From Catonella sp963539695 (GTDB lineage Bacteria; Bacillota; Clostridia; Lachnospirales; Lachnospiraceae), in assembly GCA_963539695.1 (NCBI GenBank), contig CAUTOC010000002.1, forward strand, positions 19,546-83,545: 64,000 nucleotides of DNA, given 5' to 3'. The notes under the pieces were generated by a model that worked only from the letters and a program-made list of their open reading frames with translations, was not told where the DNA came from and ran no database searches. The position numbers and the translations under genes were made by a program. Below, piece after piece: positions 53,701 to 61,590 of this stretch. The stretch's first letter is position 1, and the number at the start of each line of letters is the position of its first letter.

Positions 53701-54700
53701 AACTGATATAAAGGATAAAAATGCGTCACAAAGAGTAGATAATACAGTTACACTTAAAGAAGGAAGTGTAGATATAAATGCTCATTCACCAAAGGAGTAT
53801 TTTATTTCCAATGCTTATGGCAGCGGCAGTATGAGGCCATATAAGTGGATTAAGATAATTAAGAAAAATTCGGAAGGAAACAATCTTAACGATGCCGAAT
53901 TTGAACTTATACCAAGTGGAAGTGCAACGGGAACAAAGCTTAAAACAGCTTCCGACGGCTCGCTGGAATTTAGGCATCTTTTGCCGGGAGCATATAAGCT
54001 AAAGGAGGTAACCGCCCCAACGGGTTATGTGCTTGATCAGAATGAGTATATAGTTACAATAAGTGAGCTTATAGTAGGTTTTGATGTTGATATAGACACA
54101 CAGGGGAATACCAAAGTAAAAAGGGAAAGAAATGTTATTACAATAGAGAATGACAAAATTCCTTCAAATCCACCTTCAAATCCACCTTCAAATCCTCCGC
54201 ACACTCCGGTAATTTCACCTGAACCGCCTAAGCCGAATAATCCGGAAAAACCGAAAGATCCGCCGACTCCTACTAAGCCGAGAGTTCCGGATGAACCTGA
54301 AGAACCTGATGAGCCGACCGACCCTGACGAACCCGATGAACCCGAAGAGCCAACTGATCCGGAAGAACCTGAAGAGCCGGACACTCCGAATCCTCCGCCG
54401 TCAATTCCAAATTACCCGCTAAGAAGAACTCCGAATCCGAATGACCCTGAAAGTCCTGATGAAATCATAGTAATTAACGATGACGGTACTCCGATTGGAA
54501 ACTTTATAAAGAAAAAGAAACCTAATGGAGAGTTTGAGTATGTGTTTGCAGATGACGGTACACCTTTGTCACATTTCCTATTTCCAACTGACAGACCTGT
54601 ACTTCCTAAGACGGGAGGTACGGATAATATTTGGTATTATGCGGTAGGAATCGGGTTTATCCTTGCTGGAGGCTTATCATCTAAGAAATATAAGTTATAA
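50792..54700 (+). CDS. LPXTG surface adhesin, paralog of adhesin 1 with one SpaA domain
   Basis: 1302 aa, RBS GAGGAGG. Signal peptide 1-30 (cut near AEAAG). The ~1030-residue adhesive region follows that of adhesin 1 domain for domain (shared YRISVNAAGI, NIEYKPY, TRTFTIKIPDKT-type patterns). One SpaA domain (about 1030-1130) with KKNSEGNNLNDAEFEL and LKEVTAPTGY follows. An acidic Pro-rich wall stretch of PDE/PEE repeats, then LPKTGG, a membrane helix and KKYKL complete it. It lacks the nine extra repeats of adhesin 1, so the pair differ mainly in stalk length. Confidence 0.94.
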   Translation: MWNKHKYVILSFILIVGFFLVGIRLPNFAEAAGKDATAILKDLTKTVLQNGAAIPDNGQIDPNVKISVALSFGVPVKHENPSAPESDYVVKNDTASIEVGKGIRLYPANTPVSVEIKDTVTKKKIGTATFRDTTADPDDGITMDFLFDGEDEVFEDFHDVKVNAMAEFALDTTGVDPDPNNTSQQITVLTKTYDLKPTRDEVFVEKEGKVDYEHSRSVKWTVKVKREAIGKPLNLEGYKIEDDLVNTRDYVPNTFMVNGTPAAPVYNSANKKLSYEFPVGTISPVTVEFNTELDNEDFIKKYKAKNKVHLLKGNNKLKTAEADVIWDAGFGNKTVKMYDNKPYRNEGNDYLIDWEIIFNEKSYSFAGVTIKDELKDEEFGKLGQQFVSAKLEKWNGGTWEEVSGKTWSSEPVGHIYNIGDIDYKIKLTITSKLTRVTSSSFNTNNKIKNSANVKWTGNTVGAELEKIIEFGTKSLTKHAVVKQGTKGGLYVGFDTEWQGDITPNSSINPATSYIYDCMIFDNTVRTGELRTGLTPFTLKDQNDLPATLSSNIDAKKLIPYHDRFLKWSEWNAANPSNLHYKIYKMYVGTKHIGDILEVNGFSPDNKDKNKFLFKAKQTALNILMKSETAYNIMQLVQNDMIVESAWIWPKYNAKLLKKQVFTAKAAKELGSGADAYSAYKVNKDVFDDTNQKGMDNAEFAYNKEDRSLMYRISVNAAGINGIGDQIGAVEVKDKLPEGWEFVDIQPGKKFLIYEGISYTDEANTDATVKAVSGPLNSAPPNLISTISAVLPATRDNNVEFAFNNIDKPYVILLKAKVNDFTKYINKQEEMTNTASLGMKNELLKSEQKASIDERFLTKNYDDTTIPDGFLTWNIEYKPYAFINPSADISLEDVLSTGIELRRYIDTGKFVFKDDNYKILEGRHDENGTFVAEGEGLTTEQLENILTYNPTTRTFTIKIPDKTKSYKISYITDIKDKNASQRVDNTVTLKEGSVDINAHSPKEYFISNAYGSGSMRPYKWIKIIKKNSEGNNLNDAEFELIPSGSATGTKLKTASDGSLEFRHLLPGAYKLKEVTAPTGYVLDQNEYIVTISELIVGFDVDIDTQGNTKVKRERNVITIENDKIPSNPPSNPPSNPPHTPVISPEPPKPNNPEKPKDPPTPTKPRVPDEPEEPDEPTDPDEPDEPEEPTDPEEPEEPDTPNPPPSIPNYPLRRTPNPNDPESPDEIIVINDDGTPIGNFIKKKKPNGEFEYVFADDGTPLSHFLFPTDRPVLPKTGGTDNIWYYAVGIGFILAGGLSSKKYKL

Positions 54701-54722
54701 ATAAATTTGTTATAATCATATT

Positions 54723-54764
54723 AAGCCTTACACAGAAAATGAAATATAAGCCTGTGTAAGGCTT
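54723..54764 (+). terminator. Hairpin after adhesin 2
   Basis: A perfect 13-bp stem AAGCCTTACACAG (54723-54735) with CTGTGTAAGGCTT (54752-54764). The T-run after it is poor, so termination may be only partial. Confidence 0.65.
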
Positions 54765-54796
54765 GGATTAAATTATTTGTATTTCATTTTTTTTTG

Positions 54797-54969
54797 TGAT
54801 ATAATGTGAACACTTAATGAATACAAGCCGTAAGGCGAAGTATGAATTTAGTGACGACGCACCATAGGTGCTAGTACCTTTAGGTAGAGCGGTATCTAAG
54901 CACTTAGTGAAGTCGAGCCTGTTTTGGCGAAGACTGAACTTAGTACTTATGATATAATGTGAACACTTA
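54797..54969 (+). repeat. 20-bp direct repeats bracketing an array of mini-hairpins
   Basis: TGATATAATGTGAACACTTA occurs at 54797-54816 and exactly again at 54950-54969. Between them lie four small hairpins, GCC-GTAA-GGC (54827), CACC-ATA-GGTG (54860), TACC-TTTA-GGTA (54875) and GCC-TGTTTT-GGC (54917), separated by variants of CTTAGTGA. Both repeats include TATAAT. No coding potential was seen. The array ends about 40 bp before the gene at 55006. Confidence 0.75.
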
Positions 54970-55005
54970 GCGACAAAGCACTAAAGAAGTATTCAGGAGG
55001 TTTAC

Positions 55006-55461
55006 ATGGAACACTATATTCCATATATTATAACTGCGGTTATAATAATTGCACTGTTAATAGGCTTATATTTTTTATCTAAGTATGCGAAAAAGCTTCA
55101 GGATAAACAGGCGGCAGCAAATGAACAGATGAGAGAAATGGAACAGTCCGTATCGTTGCTTGTTATTGATAAAAAAATGATGAAGCTTAAAGAGGCGGGA
55201 TTTCCACAAATAGTTGTAGATCAGGCACCTAAGCTTTCCAAGCTTTCAAAAGTGCCTGTTGTAAAGGCTAAGGTCGGACCTAAAGTTATGAGCCTTATGT
55301 GTGACCCTAAGGTATTTAATGTTATTCCCGTAAAAAAAGAAGTAAAAGCCACTGTTTCAGGCATTTATATAACAGGAGTAAAGGGACTTAGGACAGGACT
55401 TGATAAGGCTCCTGAAAAGAAAAAACTTATGGATAGGATAAAGGGCATATTTAATAAATAA
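55006..55461 (+). CDS. Single-pass membrane protein of unknown function
   Basis: 151 aa. One N-terminal helix (residues 6-27), then a charged, helical cytosolic part with KLQDKQAAANEQMREMEQSV and a conserved-looking block MKLKEAGFPQIVVDQAPKLS. Similar short proteins occur near ispE in Lachnospiraceae, by memory. RBS CAGGAGG. Function unknown. Confidence 0.65.
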   Translation: MEHYIPYIITAVIIIALLIGLYFLSKYAKKLQDKQAAANEQMREMEQSVSLLVIDKKMMKLKEAGFPQIVVDQAPKLSKLSKVPVVKAKVGPKVMSLMCDPKVFNVIPVKKEVKATVSGIYITGVKGLRTGLDKAPEKKKLMDRIKGIFNK

Positions 55462-55480
55462 AATAATGTGCACTTGATAT

Positions 55481-55506
55481 AAGGGCACTCAGTGAGGGTG
55501 TCCTTT
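55481..55506 (+). terminator. Hairpin between the membrane-protein gene and ispE
   Basis: AAGGGCACTCAGTGAGGGTGTCCTTTT forms a near-perfect stem followed by TTTT. It overlaps a possible longer ispE reading frame, which supports the later ispE start at 55528. Confidence 0.6.
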
Positions 55507-55527
55507 TATTATAATAGAAAGAGGATT

Positions 55528-56394
55528 ATGGACAGGATTGAAGAAAAGGCATACGGAAAAATAAACCTAAGCCTTGATGTGCTTGGACGCAGGGAAAATG
55601 GATATCATGACATAAGTATGGTAATGCAGACTGTGGACATATATGATATAATTTCATTAAAAAAGCTTGAAAATAATGAAATTAAGCTTGCCTCCGATAA
55701 ACACGGTTTGCCCTCGGATGAAACTAATATAGTTTATAAGGCTGTTAAGCTTATTAAGAATGAATATCATATAGAAACAGGAGTAGAGGCTTATATTGAA
55801 AAGAATATTCCGATAGCGGCGGGTATGGGAGGCGGAAGTGCGGATGCAGCTGCCGCTTTAAGAGGAATGAACAGGCTTTTCGGGCTGGGACTTGACTTTT
55901 ACAAATTGGAAGAACTTGGGTTTAAGTTGGGAGCTGATGTGCCGTTTCTTATAAGGGGAGGCATAGCACTCGCAGAAGGAATAGGTGAAAAACTTACTAA
56001 ATTGCCTGACTTTCCGGAATGTACTTTAGTTATTGCAAAACCGGATTTGGGAGTTTCAACAAAGGAAGTTTATGAAGCTTTTGACAGTTTGGGGCGGATA
56101 GTGCATCCTGATATAGAAAAATTAGTATCTGTATTAGGAAAATCTTCACTTAAAGATATAACTAAACTCTTAGGAAATGTACTGGAAGAAGTGACTGCTA
56201 AAAAATATGGTATAATAAAAACAGCAAAGAAACTGTTGGTTGAAAATGGAGCTGTATTTTCTATGATGACAGGAAGCGGACCTGCTGTATTTGGAATTTT
56301 TGAAGATAGAAAAGAGGCGGAAAAAGCCTGCTTTAAACTTAAAGAAAATAAAAATTTTGAGTTGGTGGAAGTTACAAAATGCCTTAGACAGTAA
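55528..56394 (+). CDS. ispE: 4-diphosphocytidyl-2-C-methyl-D-erythritol kinase
   Basis: IspE phosphorylates CDP-methylerythritol in the MEP pathway to isoprenoid precursors. 288 aa from the ATG at 55528 (RBS AAAGAGG). KAYGKINLSLDVLGRRENGYH at the N-terminus, the GHMP ATP-binding loop PIAAGMGGGSADAAA near residue 93, and MTGSGPAVFGIF near 255 are the three family motifs. It runs straight into a GntR regulator gene (9 bp). Confidence 0.97.
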   Translation: MDRIEEKAYGKINLSLDVLGRRENGYHDISMVMQTVDIYDIISLKKLENNEIKLASDKHGLPSDETNIVYKAVKLIKNEYHIETGVEAYIEKNIPIAAGMGGGSADAAAALRGMNRLFGLGLDFYKLEELGFKLGADVPFLIRGGIALAEGIGEKLTKLPDFPECTLVIAKPDLGVSTKEVYEAFDSLGRIVHPDIEKLVSVLGKSSLKDITKLLGNVLEEVTAKKYGIIKTAKKLLVENGAVFSMMTGSGPAVFGIFEDRKEAEKACFKLKENKNFELVEVTKCLRQ

Positions 56395-56403
56395 AGGAGA
56401 TTT

Positions 56404-57084
56404 ATGGATAAGTATATGTTAAATGAATCTGAACTTCCTTTAAGAGATGTAGTTTTTCGCACCCTTAGAAGACAGATACTGATGGGAGAGTTAAAGCCCG
56501 GTGAAAGGCTTATGGAAGTTAAACTTACAAAAAAACTTGGCGTAAGCAGGACTCCTGTAAGGGAAGCTATACACATGCTTGAGATAGAGGGGCTTGCAAA
56601 GGTAGTGCCGAGAAAGGGAGCTTCTGTAAGCGACATTACAGAAGAAGATTTGCAGGATGTATTGGAAGTAAGATGTGCTCTTGAGGAACTGGCGGTTGAA
56701 CTTGCCTGTGCAAGAAGAAGTGAAGAAGATATAGTGAACATAAAGAAAGCTGCAAGAGCCTTTATGGAAGCGACCAAAACAGAAAGCATTTCGGAAATGG
56801 CAGAAATGGATGTGGAATTTCATAACCATATTTTTTCCGCAACCGGCAATAAACGCCTGATACAGCTTGTAGGAAACTTATCTGAAAGGATGTATCGCTA
56901 CAGGATAGAATATCTTAAAAATAAGGCTGTGTATGAGGGGCTTATAAGAGAGCATAACGATATAATCCGTTACATAGAAAGTAATGCACCTTCTGAGGCA
57001 AGAGGAGCTATAAGAAAGCATATTACGAATCAGGTTGAGCAGGTGAGCCTTGACATAAAGGCGGGGAAGGAAAAGAAGAAGTAA
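56404..57084 (+). CDS. GntR-family regulator, FCD (FadR) type
   Basis: 226 aa. A GntR winged helix (LRRQILMGELKPGERLMEVK, LTKKLGVSRTPVREAIHML) precedes an FCD all-helical domain with EVRCALEELAVELACARR and MDVEFHNHIFSATGNKRLI, including the D...H and H residues that hold a metal in this group. It regulates carbon metabolism genes in other bacteria; its target here is unknown. It overlaps ddl by one base (TAATG). Confidence 0.93.
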   Translation: MDKYMLNESELPLRDVVFRTLRRQILMGELKPGERLMEVKLTKKLGVSRTPVREAIHMLEIEGLAKVVPRKGASVSDITEEDLQDVLEVRCALEELAVELACARRSEEDIVNIKKAARAFMEATKTESISEMAEMDVEFHNHIFSATGNKRLIQLVGNLSERMYRYRIEYLKNKAVYEGLIREHNDIIRYIESNAPSEARGAIRKHITNQVEQVSLDIKAGKEKKK

Positions 57085-58145
57085 TGAAAAAAAGAATAGC
57101 AGTTATAGCCGGAGGACGCTCCAGTGAGCATGAAGTTTCTTTGGTAAGCGGTGCAAGTGTAATTGAAGCCATAAATACAGAAAAATATGATGTAAAAATT
57201 ATAGTTATAAACAAAGACGGAGAGTGGTTGCTTGTTCCTGATTTAGAAGCGTTAAAAAGTGGAAAATGGAAAGAAAGCAAAGTTAAGGCTGTAATTTCTC
57301 CGGATGCAAAAGATGGGGCTTTAATTATATTTAATGATGATACTTCCGTGGAGAAACTTACTATAGATGCGGTATTTCCGGTACTTCATGGGCTTTATGG
57401 TGAGGACGGTACTATTCAGGGATTATTTGAAATGGCAGGTATTCCTTATGTCGGCTGTGGAGTTATAGCATCTGCCGTGGGTATGGACAAATGGTATACC
57501 AAGCAGGTAGTGGATACGACAGGGATAAAGCAGGCACGCTTTGTACCTGTTTACAGGGAAGAACTTAAAGAGATTGATAGAGTCATAGACAAAATAGAAA
57601 AAGCTTATCCTTATCCATATTTTGTAAAACCTTCCAATGCAGGTTCTTCAAAAGGAGTGAGCAAAGCAGGTAACAAAGAAGAACTTAAAAAGGCTTTAAT
57701 TTTGGCAGCAGAACATGACAGGAAAATCCTCGTAGAAGAAACTATAGTCGGCAGGGAGCTTGAATGTGCGGTACTTGGCGGGTTTAATGCTAAGGCAAGC
57801 GGTGTAGGAGAAATTCTTGCGGCAGCCGAGTTTTATGACTTTGATGCAAAATATAACAACGAGGAGTCAAAAACGGTGCTTTCCCCAAAACTTCCTGAAG
57901 GTAAGACTGAGGAAATAAGGGAGGCGGCAGTTAAGATATTTAAGGCACTGGATGGTTATGGGCTTTCAAGAGTAGACTTTTTCCTTGAAAATGATACAAA
58001 TGAGATAGTATTTAATGAGATAAACACTCTTCCGGGATTTACAGGAATAAGTATGTATCCTATGCTGTGGGCAGAACAGGGAATTGATAAGAGTGCACTT
58101 GTGGAAGAGCTTATAAGTCTTGCACTTAGGAGATATGAAAGTTAA
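57084..58145 (+). CDS. ddl: D-alanine--D-alanine ligase
   Basis: 353 aa. Ddl joins two D-Ala for peptidoglycan precursors. GGRSSEHEVSLVSG (N-terminal domain), PVLHGLYGEDGTIQGLFEMA, the ATP-grasp loop FVKPSNAGSSKGVSK and the catalytic NEINTLPGFTGISMYPML are all present. The Tyr/Phe position deciding D-Ala versus D-Lac use cannot be settled by eye. Start overlaps the GntR stop. Confidence 0.97.
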   Translation: MKKRIAVIAGGRSSEHEVSLVSGASVIEAINTEKYDVKIIVINKDGEWLLVPDLEALKSGKWKESKVKAVISPDAKDGALIIFNDDTSVEKLTIDAVFPVLHGLYGEDGTIQGLFEMAGIPYVGCGVIASAVGMDKWYTKQVVDTTGIKQARFVPVYREELKEIDRVIDKIEKAYPYPYFVKPSNAGSSKGVSKAGNKEELKKALILAAEHDRKILVEETIVGRELECAVLGGFNAKASGVGEILAAAEFYDFDAKYNNEESKTVLSPKLPEGKTEEIREAAVKIFKALDGYGLSRVDFFLENDTNEIVFNEINTLPGFTGISMYPMLWAEQGIDKSALVEELISLALRRYES

Positions 58146-58556
58146 ATGAATAAGAAAGTGAATGTAAGCCTGTCATCATATCAGAAAACAGATTCAGCGG
58201 CGGAGGAAATCAAGGTTTTTGCTCCCGGCATCTATTCTCTGATAAATGGCAGGCATTTTGTAAAATACAATGAAAAGACTGATGAGGGCAAAGAAAATAA
58301 GGTTTTGCTGAAGTTTGAAGAAAATTTTTTTGAAATGACCAAATCGGGTGAAGTATCAAGTGTACTTACCTTTGAGGAAGGAGTAAAAACAGAGGGAGGC
58401 TATAAAACACCTTTTGGAACTTTTGTGATAGTTACCGACACAAAGAAACTGGATGTTAAAGTAGGAAAGAAAAATATATTTATAAACTTGGAATATGAAC
58501 TTGCAATAGACGGTGAATTTGTGGCGGACTGTAAGATATATATTGAAATTTGTTAA
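58146..58556 (+). CDS. DUF1934-family protein (YwiB-like)
   Basis: 136 aa, calycin-like beta barrel by family. It starts immediately after the ddl stop (0 bp). Pattern: VLLKFEENFFEMTKSGEVSS, GGYKTPFGTFVIVTDTKKLD and ELAIDGEFVADCKIYIEI. DUF1934 members bind small ligands; in this gene order they often follow ddl or arginyl-tRNA synthetase. Function unknown. Confidence 0.88.
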   Translation: MNKKVNVSLSSYQKTDSAAEEIKVFAPGIYSLINGRHFVKYNEKTDEGKENKVLLKFEENFFEMTKSGEVSSVLTFEEGVKTEGGYKTPFGTFVIVTDTKKLDVKVGKKNIFINLEYELAIDGEFVADCKIYIEIC

Positions 58557-58577
58557 TATTGAAAGGGAGGTAAAATA

Positions 58578-59126
58578 ATGAGGGCAGCAGTTATATGTAT
58601 GAATGGATTTGAAGAGGTTGAAGGGCTTACAGTAGTCGATATGCTTATAAGACTGGGAATAAAATGTGATATAGTGGGAAAGGAGGTTTATGTAACCGGC
58701 TCACATAATATAACAGTTAAGACAGACAGGCTTTTAGAAGAGGTTAAATCAGACGAATATAATGCTATAATTCTCCCGGGAGGGCTTCCCGGTGCACAGA
58801 ACCTTAGAGATGATGAGAAAGTAATATCTATGCTTAAAGAGATGGATAAGGCAGGTAAAATTGTAGCTGCAATTTGTGCAGCTCCTATAGCCCTTGAAAA
58901 AGCGGGAGTGCTTAAAGACAGAGAATTTACAGCTTATCCCGGTTTTGGAGAGAAAATAGAGGGTGGCAAATTTAAGGAAGAGCTTGCAGTAACAGATAAA
59001 AATATAGTTACTTCTAGAGGACCTGCTACAAGTATGGAATTTGCATTTGCCGTAGCGGAGGCTTTGGGCATAAGCACTAATGAACAGAGAAAGGCTACAC
59101 TTTGGGACAAGGTAACAGGAAGATAG
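58578..59126 (+). CDS. DJ-1/PfpI family protein (YajL/DJ-1 type)
   Basis: 182 aa. LPGGLPGAQNLRDDEKVISM and the nucleophile elbow VAAICAAPIALEKAG (Cys near residue 100) are the DJ-1 family signatures, with the acidic residue EEVEG near 15. Members act as glyoxalase III/deglycase-like or chaperone proteins; the true role is debated. RBS AAAGGGAGG. Confidence 0.93.
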   Translation: MRAAVICMNGFEEVEGLTVVDMLIRLGIKCDIVGKEVYVTGSHNITVKTDRLLEEVKSDEYNAIILPGGLPGAQNLRDDEKVISMLKEMDKAGKIVAAICAAPIALEKAGVLKDREFTAYPGFGEKIEGGKFKEELAVTDKNIVTSRGPATSMEFAFAVAEALGISTNEQRKATLWDKVTGR

Positions 59127-59159
59127 TATTATAATAATTTGGACTTAGAAAGGTAAGAT

Positions 59160-59870
59160 ATGGTGGAAAGCCGGTTTTCAAGAACAGAACTGCTATTAGG
59201 AAAAGGTGCGGTAGAAATTTTGGCAAAAAAAAGGGTTGCCGTATTTGGAACGGGGGGAGTAGGCGGCTTTGTATGTGAAGGGCTTGCTCGTTCCGGTATA
59301 GGCACATTGGATATTATAGATAAGGATATAGTGGAATTAAGCAATATAAACCGTCAGCTTATAGCACTAAACAGTACTGTAGGCTTAAATAAGGTGGATG
59401 TACTTGAAAGCAGGTTAAAAGACATAAACAAAGATATTGTTGTAAATAAATATAAATGTTTTTTTCTTCCTGAAACTTCCGAAAGTTTTGATTTTACAAA
59501 ATATGATTATGTGGCGGATGCTATTGATACTGTTACGGGTAAGATAGAACTTATATTAAAGGCTAAGAAAGCGGGTGTACCTGTAATATCGGCTATGGGT
59601 GCAGGCAACAAGCTTGATCCGACCGCTTTTTGTGTATCCGATATATACAAAACCGATATCTGCCCTCTTGCAAGAGTAATGCGAAGGGAGTTAAAAAAGA
59701 GAGAGGTAGAGGGATTAAAGGTGGTATATTCAAAAGAAAAGCCGGTCAAGCCGGAATTTAAGGAAGGTGAAGAGATAACACCGGGCAGTGTATCCTTTGT
59801 ACCTTCTGTAATGGGATTAATAATAGCGGGAGAGATTGTGAAAGATTTAACAAGAAAGGAACTCCGTTAA
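59160..59870 (+). CDS. tcdA: tRNA threonylcarbamoyladenosine dehydratase (TcdA-like)
   Basis: 236 aa. The E1-like adenylation fold has RVAVFGTGGVGGFVCEGLAR (ATP loop), DIVELSNINRQLIALNSTVG (Arg finger), DYVADAIDTVTGKIELI and VISAMGAGNKLDPTAF. TcdA cyclises t6A37 in tRNA. Length fits the short Firmicutes form. RBS AAAGG. Confidence 0.93.
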   Translation: MVESRFSRTELLLGKGAVEILAKKRVAVFGTGGVGGFVCEGLARSGIGTLDIIDKDIVELSNINRQLIALNSTVGLNKVDVLESRLKDINKDIVVNKYKCFFLPETSESFDFTKYDYVADAIDTVTGKIELILKAKKAGVPVISAMGAGNKLDPTAFCVSDIYKTDICPLARVMRRELKKREVEGLKVVYSKEKPVKPEFKEGEEITPGSVSFVPSVMGLIIAGEIVKDLTRKELR

Positions 59871-59962
59871 TAATTCGGGTTTAAATTTGTGCTGAAATAT
59901 GATACTATTTAAGCAGTTTTAGTGCACAGGCTTTGATAAAACATATGAAAGGAAGCAAAGCT

Positions 59963-60964
59963 ATGAGAAAAGATGATTATTTTGGCAAAATTAGAGAAAT
60001 ATTGAAAAAAAATCCCTTTATACTTGTAGGGGTAAGTGATATAGAAGGCGAGGAAATCTGCCATTTTCTAAAAAAAGAAAAGAAGGAGTTTGAAAGTGTA
60101 AAACTGGCTCCTGAATCTCCGTTTTGGGAAGAAGTTCCTGAAAATGTAAAAGAAAAAGTTAATAATGCCATATTAAGCGGAAAAAGGGTTATAAGCTTTT
60201 GTATAAAAGGGAATATACCGGAAGCAGTATTTTCAATAGCCTCTATGTGGCATGGGGGAGATGATGCGGATAGGGCGTTTTCTCCTATTGAACAGCTTTC
60301 TTTTGCAATAAAAAAAGAGGTATCTCCTTACTATAGACTGATTGGGGCAAACAGCAGAGGAGTTATATATGCTATGCGTGAAGAGGCTGAAACTCTCCTT
60401 AGAGGATTTGGGGCAAGGGGCAGGTTTAAGAGCATTTTAAAAGATGCCGAAATTACCGACTATGACTTGGAAGATTACAGACAGAAGGTTTATGATTCCG
60501 GTGAGGCGGGTATGGAGCGTATTCCTGAAACTTACAGGGCGGGTATAGGTCTTGTAATAAAGGAAATAAGAAGAAAGGACAGAGCGGCACAAGGAATAAC
60601 ACAGGAGCAGGAATTACAGGCGGAAAGAGCGGTAATGAAGTCTTATCTTATAGGCAGTGTAACTGTAGTGGATATGTTTGAGGCTAAGCCGGCAGCGGTA
60701 TTTGACCGTCTTGTAGAAACTGAGAAGTATGGACTGCTTATGCTTTCTGCAAATGGAGAGAGCTATTTTTTAGGACCATGGAGCAAGGTAAAGAAATTTG
60801 AGGAGCATTTCTTGGAAGGAGAGGTAGGCGGGGAGCCTCCTATAAGAGGGCATTGGTCAGGAAAGTACAGCAAGCTCCTTGTTGTAGATTTTGTGGAAAG
60901 TATGGAAAAGGTGAAAGATAAAAAGAAATTACATGAGAGGTCGGAGCTTTTTATGAAGTTGTAG
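59963..60964 (+). CDS. Conserved hypothetical protein
   Basis: 333 aa from the ATG at 59963 (RBS AAAGGA). Soluble. No family is recognised by eye. It contains FSPIEQLSFAIKKEVSPYYR, AMREEAETLLRGFGARGRFK and RGHWSGKYSKLLVVDFVESM. It stands alone between tcdA and a membrane-protein gene. Confidence 0.6.
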   Translation: MRKDDYFGKIREILKKNPFILVGVSDIEGEEICHFLKKEKKEFESVKLAPESPFWEEVPENVKEKVNNAILSGKRVISFCIKGNIPEAVFSIASMWHGGDDADRAFSPIEQLSFAIKKEVSPYYRLIGANSRGVIYAMREEAETLLRGFGARGRFKSILKDAEITDYDLEDYRQKVYDSGEAGMERIPETYRAGIGLVIKEIRRKDRAAQGITQEQELQAERAVMKSYLIGSVTVVDMFEAKPAAVFDRLVETEKYGLLMLSANGESYFLGPWSKVKKFEEHFLEGEVGGEPPIRGHWSGKYSKLLVVDFVESMEKVKDKKKLHERSELFMKL

Positions 60965-61041
60965 AAAAGTCAGATTAAAATTATTAATACTACAGTAACG
61001 GAATTATTAATACGATAGATTTTGGAAAATCGGAGGAGTGT

Positions 61042-61485
61042 ATGAAATTTGTGCTAAGGGCAGGGATAAATGCTGTAGTAGGCGGTTTTTTATTAGTGAA
61101 TGCTATTTATATATTTAATGATTTTATAGATGAACTTAGTAGGGATTTGCCGTTTGATTTACCATTTACCATTATGCTGTATCCCATTTTTGTTTTTATT
61201 TTATTATACCTGTTTAACTTATTATGTAATAAAATTAAATATTTAAGTTTATGTATGAATAAAAGTTTATGGAGTGTCACACTGGGAATATTTATTTTCG
61301 GCTTATATTTTGTGTATAGGGCGATGTTTCCGGACTATTCCGGTCATTCAGGCTTTCTTGTCGAACTTGCAGTAGATATTGCTAATGGTATGTTTGTAAT
61401 TAGCAGTTTGACAATGTTTATATTGAGCATAATTTTAAATATTTTGCATAAGAAAATAGAAACTCCGGATTGTCAATCTTTATAA
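61042..61485 (+). CDS. Four-helix membrane protein
   Basis: 147 aa with hydrophobic segments at about 8-25, 43-61, 78-95 and 112-133. No family recognised. RBS CGGAGG. The end of the gene overlaps the BirA-like operator of bioY. Confidence 0.6.
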   Translation: MKFVLRAGINAVVGGFLLVNAIYIFNDFIDELSRDLPFDLPFTIMLYPIFVFILLYLFNLLCNKIKYLSLCMNKSLWSVTLGIFIFGLYFVYRAMFPDYSGHSGFLVELAVDIANGMFVISSLTMFILSIILNILHKKIETPDCQSL

Positions 61486-61502
61486 ATAAAAAAGGTTTAC
61501 AA
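61470..61502 (+). promoter_or_regulatory. BirA-like operator of bioY
   Basis: TTGTCAATC (61470-61478), 15 bp, GGTTTACAA (61494-61502). BirA sites follow TTGTAAACC-N14/15-GGTTTACAA; the right half is exact and the left matches at 7 of 9. It overlaps the stop of the preceding gene and the -35 of bioY. Binding is inferred from sequence. Confidence 0.6.
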
Positions 61503-61524
61503 TTATAAAAAAAAGATGTAAAAT
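61496..61524 (+). promoter_or_regulatory. Promoter of bioY
   Basis: TTTACA (61496-61501), 17-bp spacer, TAAAAT (61519-61524). The -35 lies inside the right half of the BirA-like site, so a bound repressor would block RNA polymerase. Confidence 0.65.
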
Positions 61525-61527
61525 AAT

Positions 61528-61566
61528 ATCCGAGTTGATTGCAGCGTGTTCTGCATTAATTCGGAT
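61528..61566 (+). promoter_or_regulatory. Leader hairpin upstream of bioY
   Basis: ATCCGAGTTGATTGCAG (61528-61544) pairs with CTGCATTAATTCGGAT (61551-61566), with a 6-nt loop and one or two mismatches. It sits just after the promoter in the ~60-nt leader. It could stabilise the mRNA; no T-run follows, so it is not a simple terminator. Confidence 0.55.
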
Positions 61567-61590
61567 TAAACTTTTTAAAGGAGAAAGAAA

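Noticed and set aside
54037..54384. Ser/Gly-rich frame on the minus strand within adhesin 2
   Set aside because: It is the shadow of the PEEP/PDEP repeats of the wall segment, with no start signal.
61528..61566. A riboswitch before bioY
   Set aside because: Only one hairpin is visible in a short leader, and the BirA-like site explains control; no known riboswitch core is seen.
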